From: Cohaesibacter intestini
GTDB taxonomy: Bacteria; Pseudomonadota; Alphaproteobacteria; Rhizobiales; Cohaesibacteraceae
Reading direction: 5' to 3'
DNA length: 64,000 nt
NCBI RefSeq assembly: GCF_003324485.1
Contig: NZ_QODK01000002.1
Location: 868,001-932,000, forward strand
Below, piece by piece: positions 1-8,094 of this stretch. The position numbers and the translations under genes are program-made. Every line of letters starts with the position of its first letter. Within the stretch, counting starts at the first letter, position 1. The notes beneath the pieces were generated by a model. It worked only from the letters and a program-made list of their open reading frames with translations. It was not told the DNA's origin and ran no database searches.

Positions 1-1140
1 GTCGAGATCTTCCATATCCAGAACATCGGCACCGATATTGCCTTTGGCTGCCACAATGTCATCGTTCGGAGCAATTGCGCTGTCTGCCATCATGGCATCG
101 ATGTCGTCCTGCCCGGCTTCGGCAGACAGGTCCGGTGCACCGGGGACGGCAACATCATCAACTGCCTCGGCAGGCGCCGCATCAAACATTGCGTCGATGT
201 CATCCTGATCGGCCTCTTCAGGTGCCGCATCAAACATCGCATCGATATCACCCTGATCGGATTCTTCAGGTGCCGCATCAAACATCGCATCGATGTCATC
301 CTGATCGGCCTCTTCAGGTGCCGCATCAAACATCGCGTCGATGTCACCCTGATCGGCCTCTTCAGGTGCTGCATCAAACATCGCATCGATATCACCCTGA
401 TCGGCAGGGCCATGATCGGCATTATTCAGCAGAAGATCGACATCGCTCTGTTCGACGCCTTCGCCTGCAAATTGCGGACCATTGAGCAAATGCGCATCCG
501 GGCGCTCGTCATGCGACCGGTGGTGGTTAGCATCCACTTCGACCGTGTGGGATTCAAATCCCCAGATATCGATCATCGAATTGATGCGGCTTTCTACATA
601 GCGCATCGCATCGACAATTTTCTTGATCCGCTGACCGGTCAGATCCTGGAAGGAGCAAGACATGTAAATATTGGTTGCTTCCATATCCAGTTCATTGCAC
701 TTGTCTTCATCAGCGCCCATTTCCCGCAGGGTCCAGGCATATTCCTGGATTTTCTCTGCTGCGCCAAGGATTTCGCCCGTCGCAGATTCGGTCTGGGACA
801 CAATGGCATCCAGCTCGAGCGAAGCCCGCTCAAACCGTTCTGAACCATCATTATTTTCATGCTTGATTTGGGCGATTTCCCGTTTGGTCCGTTCAATGGC
901 GCCGGCCATGTCGGCCAAATCCACCTTGACCCGGTCCATAACGGTTGCCGGTGCCCGCTCACGGACAACGGTTTTTTCCAGTTTATCTATCGCCGCCAAT
1001 AGAGTATCTGTATCGGAGTTCCGGTTTCTGCGTGCATATTCAGACAGAAACCACCGTCCTCTGGCTGTTTCCATAACAGCGGCTTCGATGGCCAGATAGT
1101 CTTCTTGTCTCAGGGGCGTCGGAGGCATAGCGTTGCTCAT
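1..1140 (-). CDS. CheZ-like chemotaxis protein phosphatase with C-terminal repeat array (3' end cut off)
   Basis: At least 380 residues, running off the left edge of the window. Residues 163-175 hold the CheZ signature SFQDLTGQRIKKI. D166 and Q170 match the acidic residue and catalytic Gln used by enteric CheZ to dephosphorylate CheY-P. Residues 45-200 look helical, as expected for the long four-helix bundle. From residue 231 on, the acidic tail repeats a Q-x-D-[IV]-D-x-[ML]-[FLM] motif seven times, five of them in a 16-residue tandem repeat. The motif resembles the CheY-binding N-terminus of FliM (SQxEIDALL). Enteric CheZ is about 214 residues, so this tail is extra. The start is ATG at 1140; a second ATG four codons on is possible. 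The phosphatase role is inferred from the motif; CheY binding by the repeats is my inference. Confidence 0.8.
   Translation of the reverse strand, partial: MSNAMPPTPLRQEDYLAIEAAVMETARGRWFLSEYARRNRNSDTDTLLAAIDKLEKTVVRERAPATVMDRVKVDLADMAGAIERTKREIAQIKHENNDGSERFERASLELDAIVSQTESATGEILGAAEKIQEYAWTLREMGADEDKCNELDMEATNIYMSCSFQDLTGQRIKKIVDAMRYVESRINSMIDIWGFESHTVEVDANHHRSHDERPDAHLLNGPQFAGEGVEQSDVDLLLNNADHGPADQGDIDAMFDAAPEEADQGDIDAMFDAAPEEADQDDIDAMFDAAPEESDQGDIDAMFDAAPEEADQDDIDAMFDAAPAEAVDDVAVPGAPDLSAEAGQDDIDAMMADSAIAPNDDIVAAKGNIGADVLDMEDLD
181..420 (-). repeat. Five tandem 48-bp units within the cheZ-like gene
   Basis: Units lie at 181-228, 229-276, 277-324, 325-372 and 373-420. The first four are nearly identical and the fifth keeps only the half that encodes DQGDIDAMFD. 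Each unit encodes 16 residues of the form AAPEEADQGDIDAMFD, with G/D and A/S variation. The length is a multiple of three, so unit gain or loss would keep the frame. Diverged single copies of the motif flank the block at about 88-111 and 424-450. Confidence 0.95.
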
Positions 1141-1259
1141 CGGTCAGACCGGGTCCCTATCCTGCATGGCGCGAATCAGTGCCAAAATACGTAGATATTC
1201 CCTTCCTATGCTACAGCCGAAATCTTAACGGTTGTTTACTCTATTCAAGGCCATTTCTT

Positions 1260-2477
1260 ATGTATTCTGCCCCTCCTCCACACTATGCAACCCGCATATC
1301 CCTTTTCTTTGGGGCATTCTTCTTTCCCTATGGCATTTACATCCCTTTTGCCGGGATATGGCTAAAAAGCTTGGGTCTGAGCCCGGAATCCATCGGCATC
1401 GTGCTGATGGTGCCGCTGATTGCCCGCGTCGTTTTCACCCCGGTAATGGCAGCGATGGCCGACAAGATCGGAGATCGGCGGTTAACCCTTCAGATCTATT
1501 GCACCCTCTTCGCGTTAACCTTCGCCTTCATAACCATTGATGATAGCCTGGGCTGGATTTTGGCGGTGATGGCCATCTCCCACATCACCCAAGGGGCCAT
1601 CGTACCGATTGCCGATTCTCTCGCCATGGCAGGCACCCGTCGCTATGATCTCGACTATGGCCGGATGCGCCGCTGGGGTTCGCTGGCCTTTGTTGTCGCC
1701 AACTTGGCTGGTGGATTTTGCCTTGATCTGTTGGGCGCCAACAAGATCATCTGGCTGATGATTGGAGGCAATCTGCTGCAGATCGTCTTCTCCCTCACTC
1801 TGCCCAAGGACCCTCGCCTGATCGACCACCAGCGCATGAGCAAGGGCAACAAACTTGACTGGACCCAGCTCAAACAGTTCGGCCAGACCGGCTTCTGGAT
1901 CGTCTTGGCCAGCATCAGTCTCATTCAGGCCTCCCACGCGCTGCTCTACACCTTCGGCACCATCTATTGGGAACAGCGCGGCGTCGCCGCCAGCATGACC
2001 GGCATTTTCTGGTCCGTCTCTGTCTTTGCCGAAGTCTTGGTCTTCAGTTTCTCAAAACGCATTTCCGGTCGCGCTGACTGGAAGGCACTGATCTTTATCA
2101 GCGGCCTGCTGGCCACCTTGCGCTGGGCCTTGATGCCATTCGACATGCCAGAAGCGGGCTACCTGCTCCTTCAATTGCTCCATGCAGGCAGCTTTGCCTG
2201 CTCCCATCTGGGCACCATGTTCTTCATTGCAGCGATGGTCGACGATGACCTCTCGGGCACAGCACAGGGCCTCTATACAATGCTCACCGGACTGTTGATG
2301 GCAATCGCCACCTACGCATCGGGCATTCTTTATGGTGATCTGGGCGGCAATGGCTTTGTCATTATGGCAGGCATTTCCACCACCGCTCTGTTCCTGCTCG
2401 CCACCAGTCACCTGTTCCCTGTTGGCTATATCGCCAGTGACAGAGCGAGCGAAGCACAAAACGAACAACCAAAATGA
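1260..2477 (+). CDS. MFS transporter, HcaT/PPP-like family
   Basis: A protein of 405 residues made almost entirely of hydrophobic segments, consistent with 12 membrane spans. The first span (SLFFGAFFFPYGIYIPFAGIW) and the following segment of about PESIGIVLMVPLIARVVFTP match the MFS_1-like group that includes the 3-phenylpropionate permease HcaT. A MADKIGDRR loop follows span 2, the usual place of the MFS conserved basic motif. I chose ATG 1260 because AAGG sits nine bases upstream and the protein then begins just before span 1; a longer frame back to 1179 adds 27 residues without a ribosome site. The substrate cannot be inferred. It is divergent from the cheZ-like gene. Confidence 0.85.
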   Translation: MYSAPPPHYATRISLFFGAFFFPYGIYIPFAGIWLKSLGLSPESIGIVLMVPLIARVVFTPVMAAMADKIGDRRLTLQIYCTLFALTFAFITIDDSLGWILAVMAISHITQGAIVPIADSLAMAGTRRYDLDYGRMRRWGSLAFVVANLAGGFCLDLLGANKIIWLMIGGNLLQIVFSLTLPKDPRLIDHQRMSKGNKLDWTQLKQFGQTGFWIVLASISLIQASHALLYTFGTIYWEQRGVAASMTGIFWSVSVFAEVLVFSFSKRISGRADWKALIFISGLLATLRWALMPFDMPEAGYLLLQLLHAGSFACSHLGTMFFIAAMVDDDLSGTAQGLYTMLTGLLMAIATYASGILYGDLGGNGFVIMAGISTTALFLLATSHLFPVGYIASDRASEAQNEQPK

Positions 2478-2645
2478 CACAAGCAGGCGCTTTTCTCCTT
2501 GAAATCCGGGATTAACCCTTGTGCATAATGGTCAAATAAGGCCATTTAGGCAAACGGATGGAGACTGACGTCACGCAAGCCGGCAATGCATCCCTGCCCT
2601 CGCGGCAGCGCAACCGACCAGCGGACCAAAGCAGATGACTGGACG

Positions 2646-3794
2646 ATGACCCAATCGCACGCGCAACTGACCCAAATGACGGTGGCTCCGGCGCTGACGC
2701 TGGATCAGAGCCGGAACATACTGGTCGCGGACGGCGATTGGACCATCGACACCATCCGTGATGCGGACCGACTGGTGACGGCCCTGATCGAAGCAGGCAA
2801 GCGCCCCGATGGCCTGGACCTCACCCGCGTGTGCTCGTTTGATACATCCGGAGCCTGGACCATCATCCGCCTGATCCGCGGGTTCCAACTGGACCAGAAC
2901 GTGGTTGAAATGACCGATCCGGACCATCAAACCCTGTTTGAAGCCGTCTGCGAAACCAATCTGCACAAACCTGAGCTTACCCCGCAACCCGGGACTTTCC
3001 TGCAGGCAGCCGAACAGACGGGACGCGACGTCGTCGAAGTCTATAACGACACCAAGATCCTCGCTCATCTGATGGGGGGCGTGATTTCGAGCCTGCTGGA
3101 GAGCCTTCTCAGTCCAAAGAAACTGCGCTTCACGGCGATTGCCCATCATCTGGAGCAAACGGGCCTCAAGGCCGTGCCGATTGTTGCCCTGATGTCTTTC
3201 CTCGTCGGGGCCATTGTTGCCCAGCAGGGCGCATTCCAGTTGCGCCAGTTCGGGGCGGAACCGTTCGTCATTGACCTTGTCGGCATTCTTGTCCTGCGCG
3301 AAGTGGGTATTTTGCTAACCGCCATTCTGGTGGCGGGTCGATCCGGTAGCGCCTTCACCGCTGAAATCGGTTCGATGAAGATGCGTGAAGAGGTTGACGC
3401 CATGACGGTGATGGGCCTCAATGTCATTCAGGTGCTGATTGCGCCTCGTGTCATTGCTTTGGTCATTGCCCTGCCCCTGCTGGGCATGGTGGCAAACGTC
3501 TCGGCCCTGATTGGCGGCGGCATGCTGCTCTGGGTCTATTCCGACATCACGCCTGCGGCCTATATCAACTGGCTGCGCGATGCTGTGGCAGTCAATACCT
3601 TCATGGTTGGCGTCATCAAGGCCCCCTTCATGGCGCTGATCATCGCCCTCATTTCCTGTGCCGAAGGGTTGCAGGTAGGGGGCAGCGCCGAATCTTTGGG
3701 CAAACGCACGACGGCAGCGGTCGTCAAATCCATCTTCCTGATGGTGCTGATTGACGGTATTTTCGCCATTTTCTTCGCTGCAATCGGATATTAG
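2646..3794 (+). CDS. mlaE: MlaE-type lipid ABC transporter permease with N-terminal STAS domain
   Basis: A protein of 382 residues. About the first 100 form a soluble STAS/MlaB-like domain (around LTRVCSFDTSGAWTIIRLIR), and residues from about 130 on are the MlaE permease with five or six spans. Visible family signatures are the RQFGAEPFVIDLVGILVLREVGILLTAI region and the EIGSMKMREEVDAMTVMG loop. E. coli makes the STAS part (MlaB) as a separate protein; here it is fused, as is common in alphaproteobacteria. It is the first gene of mlaE-mlaF-mlaD plus lipoprotein, which moves phospholipids between the inner and outer membrane. ATG 2646 was preferred; an in-frame ATG at 2586 would add 20 polar residues. 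Confidence 0.9.
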   Translation: MTQSHAQLTQMTVAPALTLDQSRNILVADGDWTIDTIRDADRLVTALIEAGKRPDGLDLTRVCSFDTSGAWTIIRLIRGFQLDQNVVEMTDPDHQTLFEAVCETNLHKPELTPQPGTFLQAAEQTGRDVVEVYNDTKILAHLMGGVISSLLESLLSPKKLRFTAIAHHLEQTGLKAVPIVALMSFLVGAIVAQQGAFQLRQFGAEPFVIDLVGILVLREVGILLTAILVAGRSGSAFTAEIGSMKMREEVDAMTVMGLNVIQVLIAPRVIALVIALPLLGMVANVSALIGGGMLLWVYSDITPAAYINWLRDAVAVNTFMVGVIKAPFMALIIALISCAEGLQVGGSAESLGKRTTAAVVKSIFLMVLIDGIFAIFFAAIGY

Positions 3795-3809
3795 GGGGCA
3801 CGATTGGTT

Positions 3810-4613
3810 ATGTCAGATCACACCATCACGTCGCCTATCATCCATTCTGACGAACCGCCCCTTTTGTCTGTGCGCGGCCTGACCGTCGGCTTTGGCGAGC
3901 GCACCATCATCGAAAATCTCGATCTCGATGTCATGCGCGGCGAAATTCTCGGCATTGTTGGCGCATCCGGCACCGGCAAGTCCGTCCTGCTGCGCAGCAT
4001 CCTTGGTCTCATTCCCAAACGCGCAGGTGCCTTCATCATTTTCGGCAATGACATGGAAAAGATGTCCCGTGCCGAGCAGAAGCGCATCGAGCGCAAGGTC
4101 GGCGTGCTGTTCCAGCATGGAGCGCTCTTCTCGTCCCTCACGGTGATGCAGAATATTCAGGTGCCGATGCGCGAATATTATTCCCTGCCCCAGCGGCTGA
4201 TGGATGAGCTGGCCATTTCCAAGATCGAACTGGTCGGCCTGCCCCCCGACGCAGCCCACAAATATCCGTCCGAATTGTCCGGCGGCATGATCAAACGCGC
4301 CGCCATGGCCCGCGCTCTGGCTCTCGATCCGGAGATCGTCCTTCTGGACGAGCCAACGTCCGGCCTCGACCCGATCAGTGCGGAAGAATTCGACGACTTG
4401 ATTTCGACGCTCAGAACAACTTTGGGACTGACCGTTTTTATGGTAACCCATGACTTGGACAGCCTGAATGACGCCTGTGACCGGATTGCCGTTTTGGCAG
4501 AGCGGCGGGTTCTCGTATCTGGTACCATTGAGCAAATGCGATCAAACGACCATCCTTGGGTGAAGCAATATTTCACCGGCAAACGCGCCATGCGCCAAGG
4601 GAACAGGAACTGA
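3810..4613 (+). CDS. mlaF: MlaF-type lipid ABC transporter ATPase
   Basis: A protein of 267 residues with all the motifs of an ABC ATPase: Walker A GASGTGKS, signature LSGGM, Walker B IVLLDEPTSGLDP and switch His in VTHDLDS. It should pair with the MlaE permease just upstream and power lipid transfer through the MlaD ring. AGGGGG at 3793-3798 serves as ribosome site for ATG 3810; a TTG six bases earlier is in frame and cannot be excluded. It lies 15 bases after mlaE and three bases before mlaD, so the genes are surely cotranscribed. Confidence 0.92.
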   Translation: MSDHTITSPIIHSDEPPLLSVRGLTVGFGERTIIENLDLDVMRGEILGIVGASGTGKSVLLRSILGLIPKRAGAFIIFGNDMEKMSRAEQKRIERKVGVLFQHGALFSSLTVMQNIQVPMREYYSLPQRLMDELAISKIELVGLPPDAAHKYPSELSGGMIKRAAMARALALDPEIVLLDEPTSGLDPISAEEFDDLISTLRTTLGLTVFMVTHDLDSLNDACDRIAVLAERRVLVSGTIEQMRSNDHPWVKQYFTGKRAMRQGNRN

Positions 4614-4616
4614 CAA

Positions 4617-6014
4617 ATGGAAACCAAAGCCAATTTTGTTGCAATCGGCCTGTTCACGCTGATCCTCACCGCTGTCGGCTTCGGCTTCATCTACTGGATT
4701 GCCCGCTATGATGACGTCCGACCAACCCGTGAGATGATCGTGCGCTTTGAAGGCTCCGTGGCCGGACTTTACAAGGGCGGACAGGTTCAGTTCAACGGCA
4801 TCAAGGTCGGCGAGGTTTCGCGCCTGAATTACGATCCGAAAAATCCCCGCTACGTCAAAGCCCATTTGACCGTCTTTTCCGACATTCCGCTGAAAAAGGA
4901 CAGCCGGGTGGAGCTCGCCTACAAGGGTCTGACCGGCGTCGGCAATGTCGAGATCACGGGCGGAGATCCCAAGCTGCCCGACTTGCTGGATCAAGAGGAT
5001 GTCCCGGTCTTGACCGCGAGCAATTCTGCCCTTCAGGACCTGATGACCGGTGCCCGCCGTATCATGTCACGCGTTGACAATGTCCTTTTGAAGGTGGAAA
5101 AGCTGGTTGACACCAATGAAGCCAGCATTTCCAACTCTGTTGCCAATGTCGAGACCTTCACCGATGCGCTCAAAAACAATTCCGGCAACATCGACACCTT
5201 TCTTGCCGATGCGTCCAGTGCGGCCAAGGGTCTGACCTCACTCTCTGCCAAACTCGAAACACTCAGCACCAAAGCCGAAAGCCTGATTGGCGCAGTTGAC
5301 CCGCAAAGCGTCAAGAATAGCGTCGCCAATGTCGAGAAGTTCAGCCAGGACCTTGCCAAAGCCTCTGACAAGTTTGATGTCGTCGTCGATGATGCATCGC
5401 AGGCAGCCAAGGGCATCAACGAGTTCTCAGCCAGCCTGAGCACGTCTTTGACCAAGGTTGACACGCTGATTGCCAGTGTGGATCCGGACGCCGTGCGCGG
5501 CGCAATCTCGTCCCTGACGAGCTTTGCCAAGTCCCTCGATGACAATTCGGACGACATTGCCGGCATTATCAATGAGGCCAAGGCCGCTGCAGGCAACATC
5601 AACAAATTCTCCCAGACCATGTCCACGCGGACCGAAGACTTCAATCAGATCATCACCGACGCAAAGAATATTGCCTCACGCCTGAATGAAGCCTCCAAAC
5701 GTGTCGACAAGATCATGGGCAAGGTGGACGGCATCCTCTCCAACGAAGAGGGCGGCAAGGGCCTGATCGAGGAAGCTACGGCAGCGGCCCGCTCGATCCG
5801 CAAGGTCTCCGAGCGGTTTGAAGCCCGGGCAGACGAGATTTCCAACGGCCTTGCCCGTTTCTCCGGCAAAGGCCTGCGTGATGTCGAAGGCATGGTTTCG
5901 GAAGCCCGCAACACGTTGCGCCGTCTGGAAAGCGCCGTGGGCAAGCTTGAGGACAACCCATCCAGCCTGATCTTTGGCGGCAACAAGGTGAAGACCTACA
6001 ATCGCCGCTACTAG
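4617..6014 (+). CDS. mlaD: MlaD-type MCE-domain lipid-binding protein
   Basis: A protein of 465 residues. One N-terminal membrane span (residues 6-28, AIGLFTLILTAVGFGFIYWI) anchors it in the inner membrane. One MCE domain follows at about residues 38-118, with FEGSVAGLYKGGQVQFNGIKVGEV. The remaining 340 residues are helical, rich in Ser/Ala/Asp/Lys, and repeat a 'SVANVEKFSQDLAKAS... AAKGINEFSASLST' theme about every 75 residues, probably a long coiled-coil shaft. E. coli MlaD is about 183 residues, so this is the long form that could reach across the periplasm. Three bases separate it from mlaF. Confidence 0.9.
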   Translation: METKANFVAIGLFTLILTAVGFGFIYWIARYDDVRPTREMIVRFEGSVAGLYKGGQVQFNGIKVGEVSRLNYDPKNPRYVKAHLTVFSDIPLKKDSRVELAYKGLTGVGNVEITGGDPKLPDLLDQEDVPVLTASNSALQDLMTGARRIMSRVDNVLLKVEKLVDTNEASISNSVANVETFTDALKNNSGNIDTFLADASSAAKGLTSLSAKLETLSTKAESLIGAVDPQSVKNSVANVEKFSQDLAKASDKFDVVVDDASQAAKGINEFSASLSTSLTKVDTLIASVDPDAVRGAISSLTSFAKSLDDNSDDIAGIINEAKAAAGNINKFSQTMSTRTEDFNQIITDAKNIASRLNEASKRVDKIMGKVDGILSNEEGGKGLIEEATAAARSIRKVSERFEARADEISNGLARFSGKGLRDVEGMVSEARNTLRRLESAVGKLEDNPSSLIFGGNKVKTYNRRY

Positions 6015-6113
6015 TCAGCCCCTTTTCTGATCGATCTGATGTCATGGCCCCGCCAGTCACAAGCTTTGTAATCTCTCAGAGCGAGGCCGATTTTGTCCCT
6101 CGGAGCTCCATGA

Positions 6114-6134
6114 TTTGTGACAAATTGGCACAAA
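6114..6134. promoter_or_regulatory. 21-bp near-perfect palindrome upstream of the Mla auxiliary lipoprotein
   Basis: The two halves, TTTGTGACAA and TTGGCACAAA around a central A, match at nine of ten positions. It sits in the 221-base gap between mlaD and the lipoprotein gene. The shape suggests an operator for a dimeric regulator, but no family can be named. A second pair, TTGGCAC at 6125-6131 and GTGCCAA about 30 bases on, overlaps it. Confidence 0.4.
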
Positions 6135-6235
6135 GAGGCCAAAAAACTGCGCAAAGTGCCAAAAACTGGTTGGCATGGTCAGCCACTCGATTAGAGTATG
6201 GCCAAATCGGTAGATTTGGGAACTGGGGTACGAAT

Positions 6236-6838
6236 TTGTTGCGATCATCGTCCGTAAAGCGGGTTTTTGCGTTGGCTGGCTTGTGTCTGACACTCGCGGC
6301 TTGCTCAGTGGTGGGCGGCAAGCAGCTGACCACCTATGATCTCAGCGCTCCGACCAACTTTGATGACATATCCGGACGCAGCAATGCGCAGGTCCTTGTC
6401 GCAGCCCCGACCGCGCTCAAGTCTCTTGACAGTGAAATGATTGTCGTGCGTCCCAACGCTTCCGAAATCACTTATTTTGGTGATGCGCAATGGAGCGACC
6501 GGCTGAGCCGCGTTGTGCAGGAAAAACTGATCCAGACCTTTGAGAATTCCGGACGCATCCGATCGGTTGCCAAACCCGGTGACGGCGTTGTCGTCGACTA
6601 CAAGGTCGTCACCACCATTCGGGCCTTTGAGCTGATTGATGCCAATGGGGCTCAGGCACGCGTTGCCCTGTCGGTCAAGATCATCAATGATCGCAACGGA
6701 CGCGTCCGTGCAAGCCGCCAGTTCAGCGCCACGGCACCCGCCAACCTGTCAAGCTCCGCCAAGGGCGTTGCGGGCATTGATGCTGCCTCTCAGGCCGTGC
6801 TAAAAGACGTGCTCTCCTGGGTCGTCCGTGTCATCTGA
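6236..6838 (+). CDS. ABC-type transport auxiliary lipoprotein (Mla system)
   Basis: About 200 residues from a proposed TTG start. The first 20 form a lipoprotein signal: basic SSVKR, hydrophobic VFALAGLCLTL, then the lipobox LAAC, so the mature protein begins at Cys and should be lipidated in the periplasm. The rest resembles the ABC_trans_aux family (YmbA/PqiC-like), which accompanies MCE transporters; the fold is suggested by YDLSAPTNF and by a region on IRSVAKPGDGVVVDYKVVTTIRAFE. GGGG at 6225-6228 lies seven bases before TTG 6236; a second TTG at 6239 follows. A longer frame from ATG 6044 puts 64 polar residues before the signal and is unlikely. It completes the mla operon. Confidence 0.8.
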   Translation: MLRSSSVKRVFALAGLCLTLAACSVVGGKQLTTYDLSAPTNFDDISGRSNAQVLVAAPTALKSLDSEMIVVRPNASEITYFGDAQWSDRLSRVVQEKLIQTFENSGRIRSVAKPGDGVVVDYKVVTTIRAFELIDANGAQARVALSVKIINDRNGRVRASRQFSATAPANLSSSAKGVAGIDAASQAVLKDVLSWVVRVI

Positions 6839-6900
6839 CCCCACGAACCTCTGAAACCGGCATCCAACCAGAACTGTTCCGGCCAACTTAACCGTTGCTG

Positions 6901-8094
6901 TCAGCCCTTGGCCTCATCCAGAAATTTGTTGAAGACCTTGGAAAATTCCAGATCGCTGCGAAATGGAGGCTCGATCCCGGCTTCATGTTGCTGGCGGCGC
7001 GGGGCAGCATCGATGGCCGAAAGCATATCCGCTTCCTTGCAAAAAGACGCACCATCAAATGCCTCGGCAATCATTCGGGCATTGTCGAGCTCATGCGGCA
7101 TGGTTCCGGCATTGACTTCCAAGACCGTGCGCACACCCTTTGCCACAGCCTCAAAAGCCGATCCTGGCCCCGGCTTGCCGATCATCACGTCGGACAGCTC
7201 CATCAGCAAACCTATGTTGCGCACAAAGCCGAAGACACGCTTCTGATAGCCCATTTCAACCGCAGCCAGCTCCTGCTTCAAAGCCTTGTTGTGACCACAG
7301 ACGAAAATGACATTCAACGGCTCTGAAAGCTGCTCCAGCGCCTGCGCAATCCTGATCATTTTCGGAGACCCGTTGCCACCGTAGAAAACCAGAACCGTTT
7401 TGGCATCGGGGAACAAGCCCAACCGCCGCTTCAAGGCTGCGGCATGGTCCGGCGACCGACGGAAAAAGGCGCGCCGCAAAACCGGGCCACTGATCCGCGT
7501 CACATGGGTGATGGCCCTATCCCTGCCCTGATGATAGCCACGCTCAGAAAAAGCCACCAGATGCGTACCTGAGGCCGGAATCCAGCTGTTGCGATAGGTC
7601 TCGGAATGATCTGTCACCACCATCATGTTGGGCAATCCAGCCCGCTCTGCTTCCTCGATCACATCGATGCCGATGAAAGGCAACACACAGATCACCAGAT
7701 CCGGTTTGGCTTCCGCATAAAAAGCCTGAAACAGTCGGGAGATTGCCTTGCCACGAATGGTGCGGAAAACCAGAGGCAACCACGACATGACACGCCAGGC
7801 AAATTGCGGCAGGCGCGAATGCTTCAAAAGAAAATTATAGTGCGCTTCACTATGGTTCGCGACAATGCGCTCAAACCAGCTGCCACGGGACAGAACATCC
7901 TTGTAGGGATTGGCGAAGACCAGCTCGACATCTTGATCCTCCGGCAGATATTCCCGTATGGCATTCGCCGTCGCTCGATGCCCGGCGCCCGCGTCGATCA
8001 CGAACAGGCAAACCTTGATGGCATTTTCGCTTTTGAACAGGGAGGCACGATCAGCCTCGACACTTGCACGCATGGTCATCCTCGATTGCGTCAT
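6901..8094 (-). CDS. Glycosyltransferase, GT28 / MGDG-synthase-like
   Basis: A protein of 397 residues. The N-terminus has the nucleotide-sugar glycolipid synthase pattern FVIDAGAGHRATANAIREYL, as in MGDG synthases and related diacylglycerol glycosyltransferases. The C-terminal half has FYGGNGSPKMIRIAQAL and GKPGPGSAFEAVAKGVRTVLE, the donor-binding region of GT-B enzymes such as MurG. It probably transfers a sugar onto diacylglycerol at the inner membrane. The ATG at 8094 overlaps the stop of the upstream gene (ATGA), which fixes both start and operon; an earlier start would overlap by 72 bases. Order of transcription: metallophosphoesterase, GT4, this gene. Confidence 0.78.
   Translation of the reverse strand: MTQSRMTMRASVEADRASLFKSENAIKVCLFVIDAGAGHRATANAIREYLPEDQDVELVFANPYKDVLSRGSWFERIVANHSEAHYNFLLKHSRLPQFAWRVMSWLPLVFRTIRGKAISRLFQAFYAEAKPDLVICVLPFIGIDVIEEAERAGLPNMMVVTDHSETYRNSWIPASGTHLVAFSERGYHQGRDRAITHVTRISGPVLRRAFFRRSPDHAAALKRRLGLFPDAKTVLVFYGGNGSPKMIRIAQALEQLSEPLNVIFVCGHNKALKQELAAVEMGYQKRVFGFVRNIGLLMELSDVMIGKPGPGSAFEAVAKGVRTVLEVNAGTMPHELDNARMIAEAFDGASFCKEADMLSAIDAAPRRQQHEAGIEPPFRSDLEFSKVFNKFLDEAKG

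Noticed and set aside
75-485. Repetitive + strand frame with H-P-D-R repeats
   Set aside because: Only the reverse complement of the 48-bp repeats in the cheZ-like gene.
2558-2638. 26-codon ORF just upstream of mlaE
   Set aside because: It has an ATG but no ribosome site worth noting and no unusual codons; treated as chance.
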